Assembly (NCBI GenBank): GCA_019426215.1
Contig: CM033394.1
Span: 19,612,195-19,676,194, forward strand
DNA length: 64,000 nt
Origin: Buddleja alternifolia
Taxonomy: Eukaryota > Streptophyta > Magnoliopsida > Lamiales > Scrophulariaceae
Direction of reading: 5' to 3'
Below, one piece after another: positions 23,447 through 35,284 of the stretch. A program made the position numbers and the translations under genes. Every line of letters starts with the position of its first letter. Position 1 is the stretch's first letter. The notes under the pieces were generated by a model. That model searched no databases. It was not told where the DNA came from and saw only the letters and a program-made list of their open reading frames with translations.

Positions 23447-24938
23447 TGTTAGAAAATTTCATTTTAGATGTTTTGATGATGACAAGATAGGATTTTATGT
23501 TAGACCCCAAATATAATGTAAGTTTCTGTTTTAATAGATCTATGTATAAGCATTTGAAAGTATGTAATTTTTGATTAGGCTTGTAATTTTTATCTTTATA
23601 GATTTTAGACTAAGTATTAGATACCGAATCGCTAATAGAATTTTTTGGGTGAGTCTATTAGAGAAGAAGTTGAAGATCAGTGTCTGAAGTCAACTGAAGA
23701 TGAAGATTTGTTCTTAGCTCCTGTCAAACGCTAAAGGACTATTTCAGGATTCATGAATCAAGCGCTCAAAGCATTATAGCGATATGTATCAGATTCACCT
23801 GAATTAAATCCTCAAGTCATGAAGAACTTAAATGCAATCATTCAACGGACATTTATTTCGAATGGGAAATAAATTCAAATGCATTAAATGCCTGATAAGA
23901 GCATTAAATGTGATAAGCTATTATGACTTGTGGACAAGCCACCTTTTTTACTAGACTGTCAACCCGTCCAATCGAAACCAGCGAATTTTCAGGAATGTCA
24001 GAGAAAAGGTAGAATCACGCGCTGCGTGAAAGGCACGCTCCCACATGTGTCCCACGGACAGATCCCAAGAATTGCCTATAAATACCCTAACTTCAGCAAA
24101 CCCTCAGAGAGACAATAAAGATATACGTACATGCACAAGAAACTTTGCTAAAATTCTCGTTCAAGGAAAAAGCTTAGAAACTCCCTAGCCAAAATCTTTC
24201 AAACTTTTTATATACATTCCAGACAGTCACAAATATCTCAAACCTCTTCCAAAGAAGAAACCTAAATTCTTACTGAGATATTCCAAGTTGTTTGATCTTC
24301 CCAAAAACAAACAAACCCTTGTGACAAAACCTTCAACCTTTCATTTGAGTGAGAAGGCTGTTGAAAGCCCTTACAGACACTATTTTTGAGTGAGAGAAGC
24401 TTGTAGAAGACGATCTTCATTGGTGCTGAAATCTGTGTGATCAAGGAGCCTAAGATCATTTTCACCTACTTACTATCTTGTAGAAGATTCTATGTGAATC
24501 TTTGATAATCATCTTAGTAAAATTCCTCCGAGTGAAAAGGAGAAGAAGGACGTAGCTGGGATTACATCACCTAGTGAACCTTACAATTTCATGTGTCATA
24601 TACTTTAATTATTATCTTGTTTTACATTATATTATATTCTTTGAAAAAGAGAAGCTAATCTGCTAAGCGACTATTTAACCCAAACGAACGCTAAAGCTTT
24701 AAAATCATTTCCGTTGTGCTAACCCTGATTAAGTGATCTAAGCGTTACCCTACTTTGATAAATTGCTAAATCACTAAGTCTAAGTTATCTTTACTGAAGT
24801 GTCTAACCCAAGCGTTCAGTTGCCTAAGCGTTCTAACCATTAAAAGTGATACGAAATTTTTGCAGTCGAAAAAGACTTCAGGGTCTATTCAACCCCCCCC
24901 CCCTTCTAGACCCTTTCGTATGCCACTTGGGACCACTA
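23447..24938 (+). repeat. 5' LTR of copia copy C
   Basis: It runs from TGTTAGAAAATTTC to CCACTA (sister copies end CCACCA), 1,492 bp. The TATA box is at 24077-24084 and the C-run at about 24893-24903. It inserted into reverse copia F. Confidence 0.85.
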
Positions 24939-24940
24939 AG

Positions 24941-24952
24941 TGGTATCAGAGC
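24941..24952 (+). other. Primer-binding site of copy C (iMet tRNA)
   Basis: TGGTATCAGAGC lies two bases after the LTR, fitting the initiator methionine tRNA 3' end. Confidence 0.88.
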
Positions 24953-25073
24953 GGTTGAATTAGAAACCTAAGCGTTTCAAAGCGTAATTGCTTGTTCAGA
25001 TCCATTGTTTTTAAACTTAGTCGCTTTAAATTTTCTCTCAAAAAATAAAAAATAAAAAATAAAAAATCTCATT

Positions 25074-26978
25074 ATGGCTTTTAACAAAATGCCTAAGTTG
25101 GTAGAATCAAACTATAATACTTGGAAACTTAAAACATTCGCTTTTTTATACTCTTGCGATAATGAAATGTGTGATGTGATTACAGATGGACCCATTCAGA
25201 TTATGAAAGTTGTAACTCGAGCCCCTGGAGCGACGGAGGCTACTCCAGATGGTGACGTCGAGAAACCTAAGTTAGAATGGACGCCAGAAGTTAGAAAAAG
25301 AGCGAATTTGGATAATGTTGGACGAAGTGCACTCTACTCAACATTAGGAGATAATGATGCATTGTTCAACAAGATCAAGCAATGTAAGCCTGCCAAAGAA
25401 ATTTGGGATAAGCTAGCTATAGTATGTGAAGGTTCAGCACAAATGAAGGAGAACAAGCTCTCCATAGTCATGCAAAGATTTGAGCATTTCAAGATGCAGC
25501 CCAATGAGACGCTAGAACAATTGGACGCAAGGTTCACTTTGCTCATTACAGAGTTAGCGTCATTAGACAAGGAGTTGACCAACAAGGAAATGGTCAATAA
25601 GATTTTTAGAAGTCTTCCAAGCAAGTATTTGATTAAAACTGTTGCTATGAGAGAATCACAGACATTGGAGGCTCTTACTCCAGAACATGTATTTTTAGAG
25701 TTAAAGGCATTTGAGTTCGAATTAGGTAAAGTCCACATCGACTTCAGCGACTGAATCAGGAGTTTTAATCGCTACAACCAAGAGTATGGGAAAAGTGGTT
25801 AGTGAGGTTAAACCAACGGAATCAAATGAAGAAAAGGAAATGGCCTTATTAGTCAAGAAATTCAAGAAATTTCTAAGATATGAAAAGAGAAATCTTATTG
25901 GACAAACTTCATTTCAAACACCTCCCCTAGCCCCAGTGCCTCAGTATCAAGTGCCAGTATATTCTGCACCTCAGCCATTAACGCCAGTTCCTTACCAAGC
26001 ACCTACAACTCCTACTCAGAATCTCTCAGCGCCAGTTGGAACAGAGCGATTAACCACTGAACAGAAAATGAAAACTAATTTGTGTTATAATTGCAAGAAA
26101 CCAGGGCACCACCGGGTAAATTACCCTTATTCAAATGTGTCTAAGCTCACAAGGCAAGACTATGCGGATATAAACCAATTCAGGAGCAACCTTCGCCAAC
26201 AAGGTTTGCTAGCGGCATCTAAACCATTCTCCGCATCTGAAGAGGACTTGGAATCATCAGATGAAAGTAGTGATGATGAGCCTATAAGCGACTCAGCGTT
26301 GATTTGTCTTATGGCAAGAGATGATGAAGCGTCTAAGGATTTGCTACCAGAGGTAACCAATGAATTATCTCATCCTCTTTCTTATGATGAATTGCTTGAC
26401 AAAGTCAATGAATATTATAAAGATTGTCAAGATGCCGCCAAATTATATCAAAATCACTTCGCTATTATCTCATCGCTCACAAGTGATAAAGTAACGCTCA
26501 AAGCAGAGTTGCAAGTTCAGCAACAATGCATTGAGAAGAACCAATCGCTTGAGAGTGAGATTACTCAATTGAAAAACGATCTTGATATAATAGTCAAGAG
26601 AGAAGCTGATTTGATCGCTAGACTTGCCAAATCAAAGCAGCTCGTCTCATCATTATCAAAAGCTTCAAGAAAGTTGGGTAATGTGACTGAGGTAACAAGA
26701 ATGTTTGGTGAAAAGACTGGTTTAGGATGCAATAAATACGGTAAACAACCAAATAAATTTAATGTTATGGCAAACAACAAAGGAAAGGGTGTTTTCTTTG
26801 TTGAGAAAGGTTCACAAAGTCAAACGCTGAATGAACCAAGTGACAATGGTACGAGGCCAAATGAGAAAGCCAAAGCTGACTCTGGTACGGGAAAGACAAA
26901 GGCAAATGATTCACAAAGAAAAGTTCATCCAAACGCTCAAAAGGCTAAGGATAAACCTAACCACTGTGCATCAAGCGC
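25074..26978 (+). pseudogene. gag: gag of copia copy C, part before gypsy insertion
   Basis: ATG 25074 follows a leader with a four-fold AAAAAAT repeat (about 25040-25067) not seen in A or D. The gag domain is open to 25754, where a scrambled stretch shifts the frame; it reopens at 25786 and is open to the insertion. The zinc knuckle at 26083-26124 has lost its last cysteine (Tyr instead), so zinc binding is doubtful. Gypsy B enters at 26979 after the codons for Ser-Ser-Ala, and the frame resumes at 34917. The eight residues missing from copy A are present here. Confidence 0.87.
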
Positions 26979-28905
26979 TGATAAGAGGTGTTTTTACGTA
27001 TTTTTAAGACCGTAATTCTTATGATTTGGATTCACTTATTGCTTAAATCATGTCACATTTGCATTTAATAGGTGTGTTAAGTGAATACAGGTAATAAATG
27101 AGAATACATGAAGAAAAGGGAAGAAAAACGATGTACAAAACAAGTTCAATCATGTTTTTCAACACCTAGGCGGTTTATGCATCTCCTACCACATTCGAGC
27201 GATAATTCTGTACATTTAGAGACCGACTTAGACAAAGTTTCCTTCTACAAAGTTTTAGATGTATGTCTTAGCTTCAAATGGGAACTTGAAACATCCAAAT
27301 CGGAGGTCTATAGAGATAATTGTGAAGGAAATACGATTGCTGCGCCGAATAGAGAAGTACATGTGCCAGGATACGCCCCAACGCCCTCCTAGTCATGCCT
27401 AGGCATGGATAGTCCGAATGTTACTCCTTTTCAGCCTAAATTTTAGCATTATATGATGGGTAAGAATCACTTTTGGCCATAATTCAGCACATGTGTTGAG
27501 GGGTTGTCATAAGTGTGTTTCTTGGTAGATTTACTTTATGGGTGCTAAATCAGAAACAACCTCCATATTGAAACGTAATTTAGGTATCCTTAGCGACTGA
27601 ATTGGACAAAATGTCCTTCTGGAAAGTTGTAGATCTATGTTGTATCTGAACATGGGAACTTGAATCATCCAATTTGGAGATCTGTGGAGAATTTTACGAG
27701 GAAAATACTAAGACTGCGCTGGAAAGCAAGAAAATGGCAGCATGCATGTGTTTTGTTGAAGTTTTCACATGGTTATGCTTGGTGGAATTCTTAAGGGCCG
27801 AAAGTTTAGCATTTTTTAGCTGGTTGGAATCTTAAAAGCCAAACTTTAAGCATCACCTTAGGTGGAATTCTCATTGGGGAACTTTAATGGGAATTCTTAA
27901 TGCATACTTTAGTGGAATTTTGGCTATAAAAGGAGGGGGAACCCATACTCTTCATCATTCACTATCAATTTCAGATTCTTAGAGGAGAGGGGGGCAGCCC
28001 CTAATCTGATTTCTCCACCATTCATCACCATTCTTCATCACTCTTGGAGGGGAAAACTAGAGGAAGGAAAAGAGCTTGGGGATTGAAAGCTCAACTTCAA
28101 GATCCATCATCATTCACCATTTAGGGAGTTTTTAAGAGCTTTTCATTTCATTTATGTCTATGAATATTCCTCTTATGTCTTTTATGCTTTCAATTATGAA
28201 CTAAATTCGTAAGACTAGGGCCATGTAAGGCCAAATTGTGATATATGTTTACAATAGATGATTGTTGAGGTTGTTCTTATATTGTTATGTGATGTGAATT
28301 GTGTTTTTGTCTATCTTGCATATACTTGATCACTATATGTTAGAATCTTATGCTTAGGTTAATATTTCGGGAGAAAATTGACTTAGGGTGCAAGAAATTC
28401 ACATCATGACCCGCATCTAATGAGGAATTGCCCTAGACATAGGTAAAGATTCCCGGGTGAAGTCGTTCGATTCAAATCGAGTGAACTCTAGTACATCAAT
28501 GCATGTTTAGTGGTTAGATTTCCGAATAGGGATATTTGGGAAATCACGATCTAAGTATAGGAGTTTATACGCGAGACATCGGTTATTCTCTACCTTAGGA
28601 GTTTTCACCATAACAATATAAGTGTAATCCTTCAACAAGAACCTTTATAAGTATATTTGATCAATTTGAACCTAGCATGTGCCTTAGTCTCCCTTTATAA
28701 TTGGTTTTAAATCACTTGCTCATCTTTGTTCTTGTTCTTTACAAATTTTATTTGAATTTATTCTTACTTTGTTTATTCACTTCATTACAAATCTTAAACT
28801 AGAATTCAAGTCCTTGTGGTTCGACAATCCGGACTTACCGTCCATTTATTACTACACACGACTAGTGCACTTGCTATCATAGCACGTTAGCTTTTAGCGT
28901 GTCAA
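26979..28905 (+). repeat. 5' LTR of gypsy B
   Basis: It runs from TGATAAGAGG to AGCGTGTCA, 1,927 bp. The TATA box is TATAAAAG at 27925-27932. A palindrome ATGCCTAGGCAT at about 27405 looks like a CpG-decayed form of the motif in the solo LTR at 59049. A 94-codon ORF (27108) is kept in both LTRs but is probably chance. Confidence 0.88.
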
Positions 28906-28911
28906 GTTTTT

Positions 28912-28928
28912 GGCGCCGTTGACGGGGA
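28912..28928 (+). other. Primer-binding site of gypsy B
   Basis: TGGCGCCGTTGACGGGG follows the LTR after a six-base spacer. This is the sequence type typical of Athila-like elements, usually matched to an Asp tRNA. Confidence 0.82.
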
Positions 28929-29063
28929 CTTGTTCATTTTAGTTTTTGATTTTTCGTTTAAATTTTCATAATTCTTAGTTCTTCGTTTATTTCTAACCTT
29001 TCTTTTATTTTATTATTCTAATTTTGTTTTTTGTGTTTAATTGTTAGGTGTAATTTGTGGTGC

Positions 29064-31346
29064 ATGACCCGCTCTTCTAACGAGCCTCTATACAATTTTG
29101 AGCCGGAGATAGAGCGTGTTCTTCGATCTAGTAGACGCGCTCGAGAAATGGCCGACAATCTAAATCCAAATGGGAATTTTCCCGACATAAATCTCCCGGA
29201 AAACAGGGAATGGTTGCAAAATCTATTCCAAGCTATGCAACCGGCACCTCCTCAAAGACTTCCATCGGTCCGGGAAAGTCTACCTCCAAGGGTCCACACT
29301 ATACCGGGGCCCGTAGTCTTTCCAAATTTCTTTGCACCAAATTATCACATTCCGTCACACATCTTTAGCATGGTGCAAAGCGACCCCTTCTATGCAGAGC
29401 CCCATGAATCACCTCATGAGCATTTGGAGACTTTAGACGATACTCTCATGACTACCCAATTTCATCCACGGGATCTCGATGCAATTCGTCTAAGAGTCTT
29501 GCATTTCTCATTAAAGGAAAGGGCGACCATGTGGTACAAATCTCTACCACCCCAATCCATCACAACATGGGGACAATTGGTCGATGCCTTTTTGAGCAAA
29601 TTCATTCCACCCTCCAAAATCAATGAGCTAAGGAGCAACATTAAGGAGTTTAAGCAGGGGAATCATAAGTCCTTAACCGAGGCATGGGCTAGATATAAAA
29701 ACATGCTCCGAAAATGTCCGGATCACAACCTAAGATTGAGCGAGCAAGTATTACGATTCCATGATGGAGTCCGTTCGCGCATCCAAAATAGGCTCAATGC
29801 CAGCGCCGGTGGTGATCTCCTTGGGCTCGATTGCCAAAGTGTGTGGGACAAGATTGAGCAATTAGCCCGGGAAGATGAACTCTATCCCGATGATGAAGAA
29901 ATCACACCCACTAAAAAGATTGCTTGTGTTCAAGAGTTGGGCGAAGAAGTTGCTTTGGAAATAATGGTTGGCAATGTAAACTATGTTGGAAATGCCAATC
30001 AACCTCAATTGAACTTCCATGTGCCCGAAAATTTTCCAAGGAGGCCCAATCCGGCACAAAATGCCCATCCCGGCGTCTATCAAGCACCAAGGCCCCCATT
30101 CAACAATAACCAAGCTCAAAGGCAAGGTAATCCTCATGTACAAAGGCAAGTTAGGCCTCCTACAACCGATGAACGTCTTGATGAGGAAATAAAGAAATCG
30201 GATTCAGCAATCAACGAACTCCGTACTATGATGAAGGATTTAATGATGGATATGAAGGATTTGAAGATACAAATCGGTCAAATGGCAAAGACAATCAGCG
30301 AGAGAGCCCCGGGAACTTTACCAAGTGACACGGAAAAGAACCAGAAAGAGCAATGCTATCGAATTACCTTGAGAAGTGGCGAACAGGTAAAAGGTGATAA
30401 TGTTCGCCCTGATGCGCCCGAGGGCCCATCCATCCACGCCCAGGCGCACTTGTCGCTGCGCCAAGGCGCCGATTGTCACGCCCAAGTGCCACATTCTGTA
30501 TCCTCCACAGCTGGCCCTTCAACTCCAACGCATCATCCCATCGAGGTTCGTCTTCCATTTCCAAATGCACAAAAAACGAAAAAGAAGGATATGGATCAGA
30601 TTTTCCATAGGATTGTGGCGACTCTTTGTGAGGACCCGGGGAGGCTCACCATTTCGTGCACCATTAGCCCTTTTACTTTTGAAAAGGTTATTTGCGATAC
30701 GGGAGCAAGTATCAATCTCCTCCCGTATTCTCTCTTCAAGAAGTTGGGCCTTGGAAATCCCAAACCGACATCAATGAGCCTCCAACTCGCCGATGCATCA
30801 ATTAAGAGACCAAAGGGGATAATAGAAGATGTTATTGTACAAGTTGACAAATTCTTTTTCCGGGTTGACTTTGTGGTCCTTGATATGGAGGAAGATGTTG
30901 AGATGCCCTTGATTCTAGGAAGACCTTTCCTAGTCACTAGCAATGCCAAGATCGACATGGGAAAAGGTAAGTTATCATTGAGGGTAGGAGATGTAAAAGT
31001 GATATTTGATGCTTCTAATAATAGGAAACCATCTATGGATGATCTTACTTGTTCCAATATCGATGTTATTAACCCTTCTCTTGATGAGAAATGTGCAAAT
31101 GGCAAGGCTAAGGGCACACTCGAGTTGGAGGATGAGATTCCCTATGATAAACACAACAAAGAGGGAAAAGAAGATTTATGCATGAAATACATTCCACCCC
31201 ATCGCCGTGCTCGTAAGATTGAAAAGACTCATCCAATACAAAGGGCTTATTGCAAAATCCCGCAATATGAGTGGAAGCAAGTAGACCATGGAGCTAAAAG
31301 GAGGCATGACAAGGATTTGGTCGTGTTAAATGGACCACCTATTTGA
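29064..31346 (+). CDS. gag: gag-protease polyprotein of gypsy B, intact
   Basis: This is the only long unbroken element gene in the window, 760 codons from the ATG that begins MTRSSNEP; an in-frame ATG upstream (29031) is less likely. It would form the particle and cut itself. A Retrotrans_gag domain lies at about residues 100-235 (RDLDAIRLRVLHFSLKE, WYKSLPPQSITTW). A Pro/Asn-rich linker, a short coiled coil (Met/Lys-rich, about 395-420) and a linker with repeated CGCCCAGGCGC-type DNA follow. The aspartic protease has DTGAS at 30696-30710 (Asp 545) and ILGRPFL about 70 residues later. No zinc knuckle is obvious. The ORF stops soon after the protease, with no RT or integrase. The C-terminus is basic. 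Expression would come from the LTR promoter at 27925. Confidence 0.9.
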   Translation: MTRSSNEPLYNFEPEIERVLRSSRRAREMADNLNPNGNFPDINLPENREWLQNLFQAMQPAPPQRLPSVRESLPPRVHTIPGPVVFPNFFAPNYHIPSHIFSMVQSDPFYAEPHESPHEHLETLDDTLMTTQFHPRDLDAIRLRVLHFSLKERATMWYKSLPPQSITTWGQLVDAFLSKFIPPSKINELRSNIKEFKQGNHKSLTEAWARYKNMLRKCPDHNLRLSEQVLRFHDGVRSRIQNRLNASAGGDLLGLDCQSVWDKIEQLAREDELYPDDEEITPTKKIACVQELGEEVALEIMVGNVNYVGNANQPQLNFHVPENFPRRPNPAQNAHPGVYQAPRPPFNNNQAQRQGNPHVQRQVRPPTTDERLDEEIKKSDSAINELRTMMKDLMMDMKDLKIQIGQMAKTISERAPGTLPSDTEKNQKEQCYRITLRSGEQVKGDNVRPDAPEGPSIHAQAHLSLRQGADCHAQVPHSVSSTAGPSTPTHHPIEVRLPFPNAQKTKKKDMDQIFHRIVATLCEDPGRLTISCTISPFTFEKVICDTGASINLLPYSLFKKLGLGNPKPTSMSLQLADASIKRPKGIIEDVIVQVDKFFFRVDFVVLDMEEDVEMPLILGRPFLVTSNAKIDMGKGKLSLRVGDVKVIFDASNNRKPSMDDLTCSNIDVINPSLDEKCANGKAKGTLELEDEIPYDKHNKEGKEDLCMKYIPPHRRARKIEKTHPIQRAYCKIPQYEWKQVDHGAKRRHDKDLVVLNGPPI

Positions 31347-32990
31347 ACCTCAAAGAGCACAAAGTCGAGCTACCGACTCTAAACTAGCGCTTCTTGGGAG
31401 GCAACCCAAGTTTGTAAGTTTGTTTTTCTTTTTGATTTTGTTTTTGTTTTGTTTAGCTTGTTTCTTTATATTGTGTTCAAACATGCACTTTTGGCATGTA
31501 TGTTTTCTTATGCTTGATGGTTTGAAAAGTTGAAGTGTTAGATATGATGCAAATTTGGACCATGCTCATTTTACTCGAGAGGAGGAGAAGCTATAGGATT
31601 ATGTATTGGAAGTTTAAGGATGTTTTTCAACATCCTTGGTTGTAAGTGTTCTTTTACTGTTGTGTATGGTTGTTGTAACAACATTGGGGACAATGTTGGA
31701 TTTAAGTTTGGGGATGTTTAGAAGAGTACTTAATTTGAACTTTGATGGTGCAATCCTAATTTTTAGCTTAATTTTGGGGAAAGTTTGTTTGATATCATGT
31801 TTATATGCTTCTTTGTTGAGAAAATCAAGCATGAAAAATTTTTAGTCCTTCCAATTGATGCATTGAAATTGATTGACTTGGAAAAATGGCATGAATTCTT
31901 GAAATAATTTGAATTTAATGGAATATATATCTTTGAAATTGCTCGTGGAGACCTTAGACTAGAATTGATTCTTTAGATGATTCACAATGCACTTAAATCG
32001 AAGGTAGAGGAGTTGAGAGGATAACCATCTTGAGACACTTAAGGAATTATTCCCAGAAATATTAACTTAGATTTCTCATAAAGTTATAAGTTGAGTAGTA
32101 ATTTTATATGCTAACAATGAATTGAAAAGGTTGAATTTTGGTATGACCAAAAGTGGTCAGGCTAATACGTATCGGAGGTGAAAAGTTTCATACATATATA
32201 CTGTACTATTATGCTAATTTGAGCCATGCTCAAGCCATAAGAAGTGAATTGTTTAAAAGATCTAGTTTTATTTCGTGGCCTTTGATACTCGAGTGATTAA
32301 ATCCTTAGGAGTGTCTCTACACTTAATGCCCCAAAACTATCTAGTTTGGGAGTCATTGATCTAAAACTTGTTACATGGGTGTCATAGAAAGCCTAATGGA
32401 ATAAAACATTGCACATGATCTAGCCTTAATGAAGTTTAATGGAAATTCCATATGAATTGAATGTTGAATATTTGAGATAATGAAATTTAAATGGCTATGA
32501 GATTATCTATAATTATTGTGCCTTGTGTTTGATCAAAAGTTGATAGATATGGGATTAATGTCCAAAATTTGGTAAGGATGCCTCTCGACTATAATACCCT
32601 AGATTTATTTTTCATTACACCCTAGGGAGTCGTTTCAAGTATTGGTGTCACATGAGCAAAAGTAGTTGATATGTATATATATATTTGTGAACTTTAAAAG
32701 GTTGATTTTATGTCATTCATTTTTGTTGATCATATTGAGATGTGTTGATTCGGTTGGGATTGAAAATTTGCTAGATTTTGTGGGTATATCGTATGCAAAC
32801 CCTCACGAGACTATAACTCGTCCTTTGAGGTAACTCAAAGGTTTAAAGGCTTGTTGCACCCGCTAAGTGCAATCGTTTACTCCACGAAAGTGAGTAAGTT
32901 AGTTGTTTTGTTTTCTCCCATTGAATGATGTTGGTCTTGCCTTATAGCTCTTATTGCTCGAGGTCGAGCAATTGATAAGTTTGGGGGTGT
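31347..32990 (+). other. 3' non-coding region of gypsy B, with purine tract
   Basis: There is no gene. Landmarks are CTTGGGAGGCAACCC (about 31393), the imperfect palindrome ACATTGGGGACAATGT (about 31680) and a G-rich purine run at about 32978-32990 before the LTR. The first two are also found in reverse element G. The stretch 31920-32760 is conserved in the fragment at 15213. In Athila-type elements the first landmark lies after the pol ORF, so pol seems cleanly missing. Confidence 0.72.
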
Positions 32991-34916
32991 TGATAAGAGG
33001 TGTTTTTACGTGTTTTTAAGACCGTAATTCTTATGATTTGGATTCACTTATTGCTTAAATCATGTCACATTTGCATTTAATAGGTGTGTTAAGTGAATAC
33101 AGGTAATAAATGAGAATACATGAAGAAAAGGGAAGAAAAACGATGTACAAAACAAGTTCAAGCATGTTTTTCAACACCTAGGCGGTTTATGCATCTCCTA
33201 CCACATTCGAGTGATAATTCCGTACATTTCGAGACCGACTTAGACAAAGTTTCCTTCTACAAAGTTTTATATGTATGTCTTAGCTTCAAATGGGAACTTG
33301 AAACATCCAAATCGGAGGTCTATAGAGATAATTGTGAAGGAAATACGATTGTTGCGCCGAACAAAGAAGTACATGTGCCAGGATACGCCCCAACGCCCTC
33401 CTAGTCATGCCTAGGCATGGATAGTCCGAATGTTACTCCTTTTCAGCCTAAATTTCAGCATTATATGATGGGTAAGAATCAATTTTGGCCATAATTCAGC
33501 ACATGTGTTGAGGGGTTGTCATAAGTGTGTTTCTTGGTAGATTTACTTTATGGGTGCCAAATCAAAAACAACCTCCATATTGAAACGTAATTTAGGCATA
33601 CTTAGCGACTGAATTGGACAAAATGTCATTCCGGACAGTTGTAGATCTATGTTTTATCTGAACATGGGGACTTGAATCATCCAATTTGGAGATCGGTGGA
33701 GAATTTTATGAGGAAAATACTACGACTGCGCTGGAAAGCAAGAAAATGTCAGCATGCATGTGTTTTGTTGAAGTTTTCACATGGTTATGCTTGGTGGAAT
33801 TCTTAAGGGCCGAAAGTTTAGCATTTTTTAGCTGGTTGAAATCTTAAAAGCCAAACTTTAAGCATCACCTTAGGTGGAATTCTCATTGGGGAACTTTAAT
33901 GGGAATTCTTAATGCATACTTTAGTGGAATTTTGGCTATAAAAGGAGAGGGAACCCATACTCTTCATCATTCACTATCAATTTCAGATTCTTGGAGGAGA
34001 GGGGGGCAGCCCCTAATCTGATTTCTCCACCATTCATCACCATTCTTCATCACTCTTGGAGGGGAAAACTAGAGGAAGGAAAAGAGCTTGGGGATTGAAG
34101 GCTCAACTTCAAGATCCATCATCATTCACCATTTAGGGAGTTTTTAAGAGCTTTTCATTTCATTTATGTCTATGAATATTCCTCTTATGTCTTTTATGCT
34201 TTCAATTATAAACTAAATTCGTAAGACTAGGGCCATGTAAGGCCAAATTGTGATATATGCTTACAATAGATGATTGTTGAGGTTGTTCTTATATTGTTAT
34301 GTGATGTGAATTGTGTTTTTGTCTATCTTGCATATACTTGATCACTATATGTTAGAATCTTATGCCTAGGTTAATATTTCGGGAGAAAATTGACTTAGGG
34401 TGCAAGAAATTCACATCATGACCCGCAACTAATGAGGAATTGCCCTAGACATAGGTAAAGATTCCCGGGTGAAGTCGTTCGATTCAAATCGAGTGAACTC
34501 TAGTACATTAATGCATGTTTAGTGGTTAGATTTCCGAATAGGGATATTTGGGAAATCACGATCTAAGTATAGGAGTTTATACGCGAGACATCGGTTATTC
34601 TCTACCTTAGGAGTTTTCACCATAACAATATAAGTGTAATCCTTCAACAAGAACCTTTATAAGTATATTTGATCAATTTGAACCTAGCATGTGCCTTAGT
34701 CTCCCTTTATAATTGGTTTTAAATCACTTGCTCATCTTTGTTCTTGTTCTTTACAAATTTTATTTGAATTTATTCTTACTTTGTTTATTCACTTCATTAT
34801 AAATCTTAAACTAGAATTCAAGTCCTTGTGGTTCGACAATCCGGACTTACCGTCCATTTATTACTACACACGACTAGTGCACTTGCTATCATAGCACGTT
34901 AGCTTTTAGCGTGTCA
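32991..34916 (+). repeat. 3' LTR of gypsy B
   Basis: It is 1,926 bp, from TGATAAGAGG to AGCGTGTCA, with TATAAAAG at 33937-33944. It differs from the 5' LTR at about 34 sites by eye, roughly 1.8 percent, which indicates a recent insertion. Confidence 0.88.
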
Positions 34917-35242
34917 AGTCACCAAAAGTGCAACCCAAGCCAGCGGCAAGGAAATACCAGCGTCAATATCCAAGACAGTCAAGATCATATTATCGATACT
35001 GTGATGATTATGATTATGACTATGATTATGACTACTATTATAATCGAGGATATTATTATACACCCAAAAAGCACACACAGCACAAGATAAACAAAAAGCA
35101 CACACAACATGATGTGAAACCCAAGAAGGCCAGTATTCCTACAATGAAGATTAGGCAAATATGGGTTCCTAAAGTTCTATTTCAAACCAAAGTTACTAAC
35201 GCTGAAGGACCCAAGACAACATGGGTACCTAAGAAGAATTAA
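34917..35242 (+). pseudogene. gag: gag C-terminus of copia copy C, after gypsy insertion
   Basis: The frame continues the gag cut at 26978. It carries the Asp-Tyr-rich tract (about 35000-35050) and the ending WVPKKN before TAA 35240. A local duplication adds nine residues around 35080-35106 relative to copy A. Confidence 0.85.
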
Positions 35243-35284
35243 AATTGTCCTTTAAATCCAGGTACCTAGAGCCAACACTGATAC

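Larger units (their letters stand above)
26979..34916 (+). mobile_element. Gypsy element B: complete, non-autonomous, Athila-like, gag-protease only
   Basis: This 7.94-kb element has two nearly identical LTRs, a primer site, one long ORF (gag and protease), 1.6 kb of non-coding sequence and a purine tract. It lacks RT, RNase H and integrase, so it would need enzymes from another element. It sits inside the gag of copy C. The flanks are AGCGC and AGTCA, so a target duplication is not recognisable and a few target bases seem lost compared with copy A. By eye the LTRs differ at about 34 positions plus one indel. Confidence 0.88.

Noticed and set aside
27108..27392. 94-codon ORF in both LTRs of gypsy B (27108 and 33120)
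   Set aside because: It lies upstream of the LTR TATA box and is duplicated only because the LTRs are recent copies. The diverged solo LTR does not keep it, so it is probably chance.
30596..31117. 173-codon minus-strand ORF in the gag-protease gene of B
   Set aside because: It is antisense to a strongly supported protease domain and shows no domain of its own.
26974..34921. Target site duplication for gypsy B
   Set aside because: The flanks AGCGC and AGTCA share only two of five bases; I could not support a duplication.
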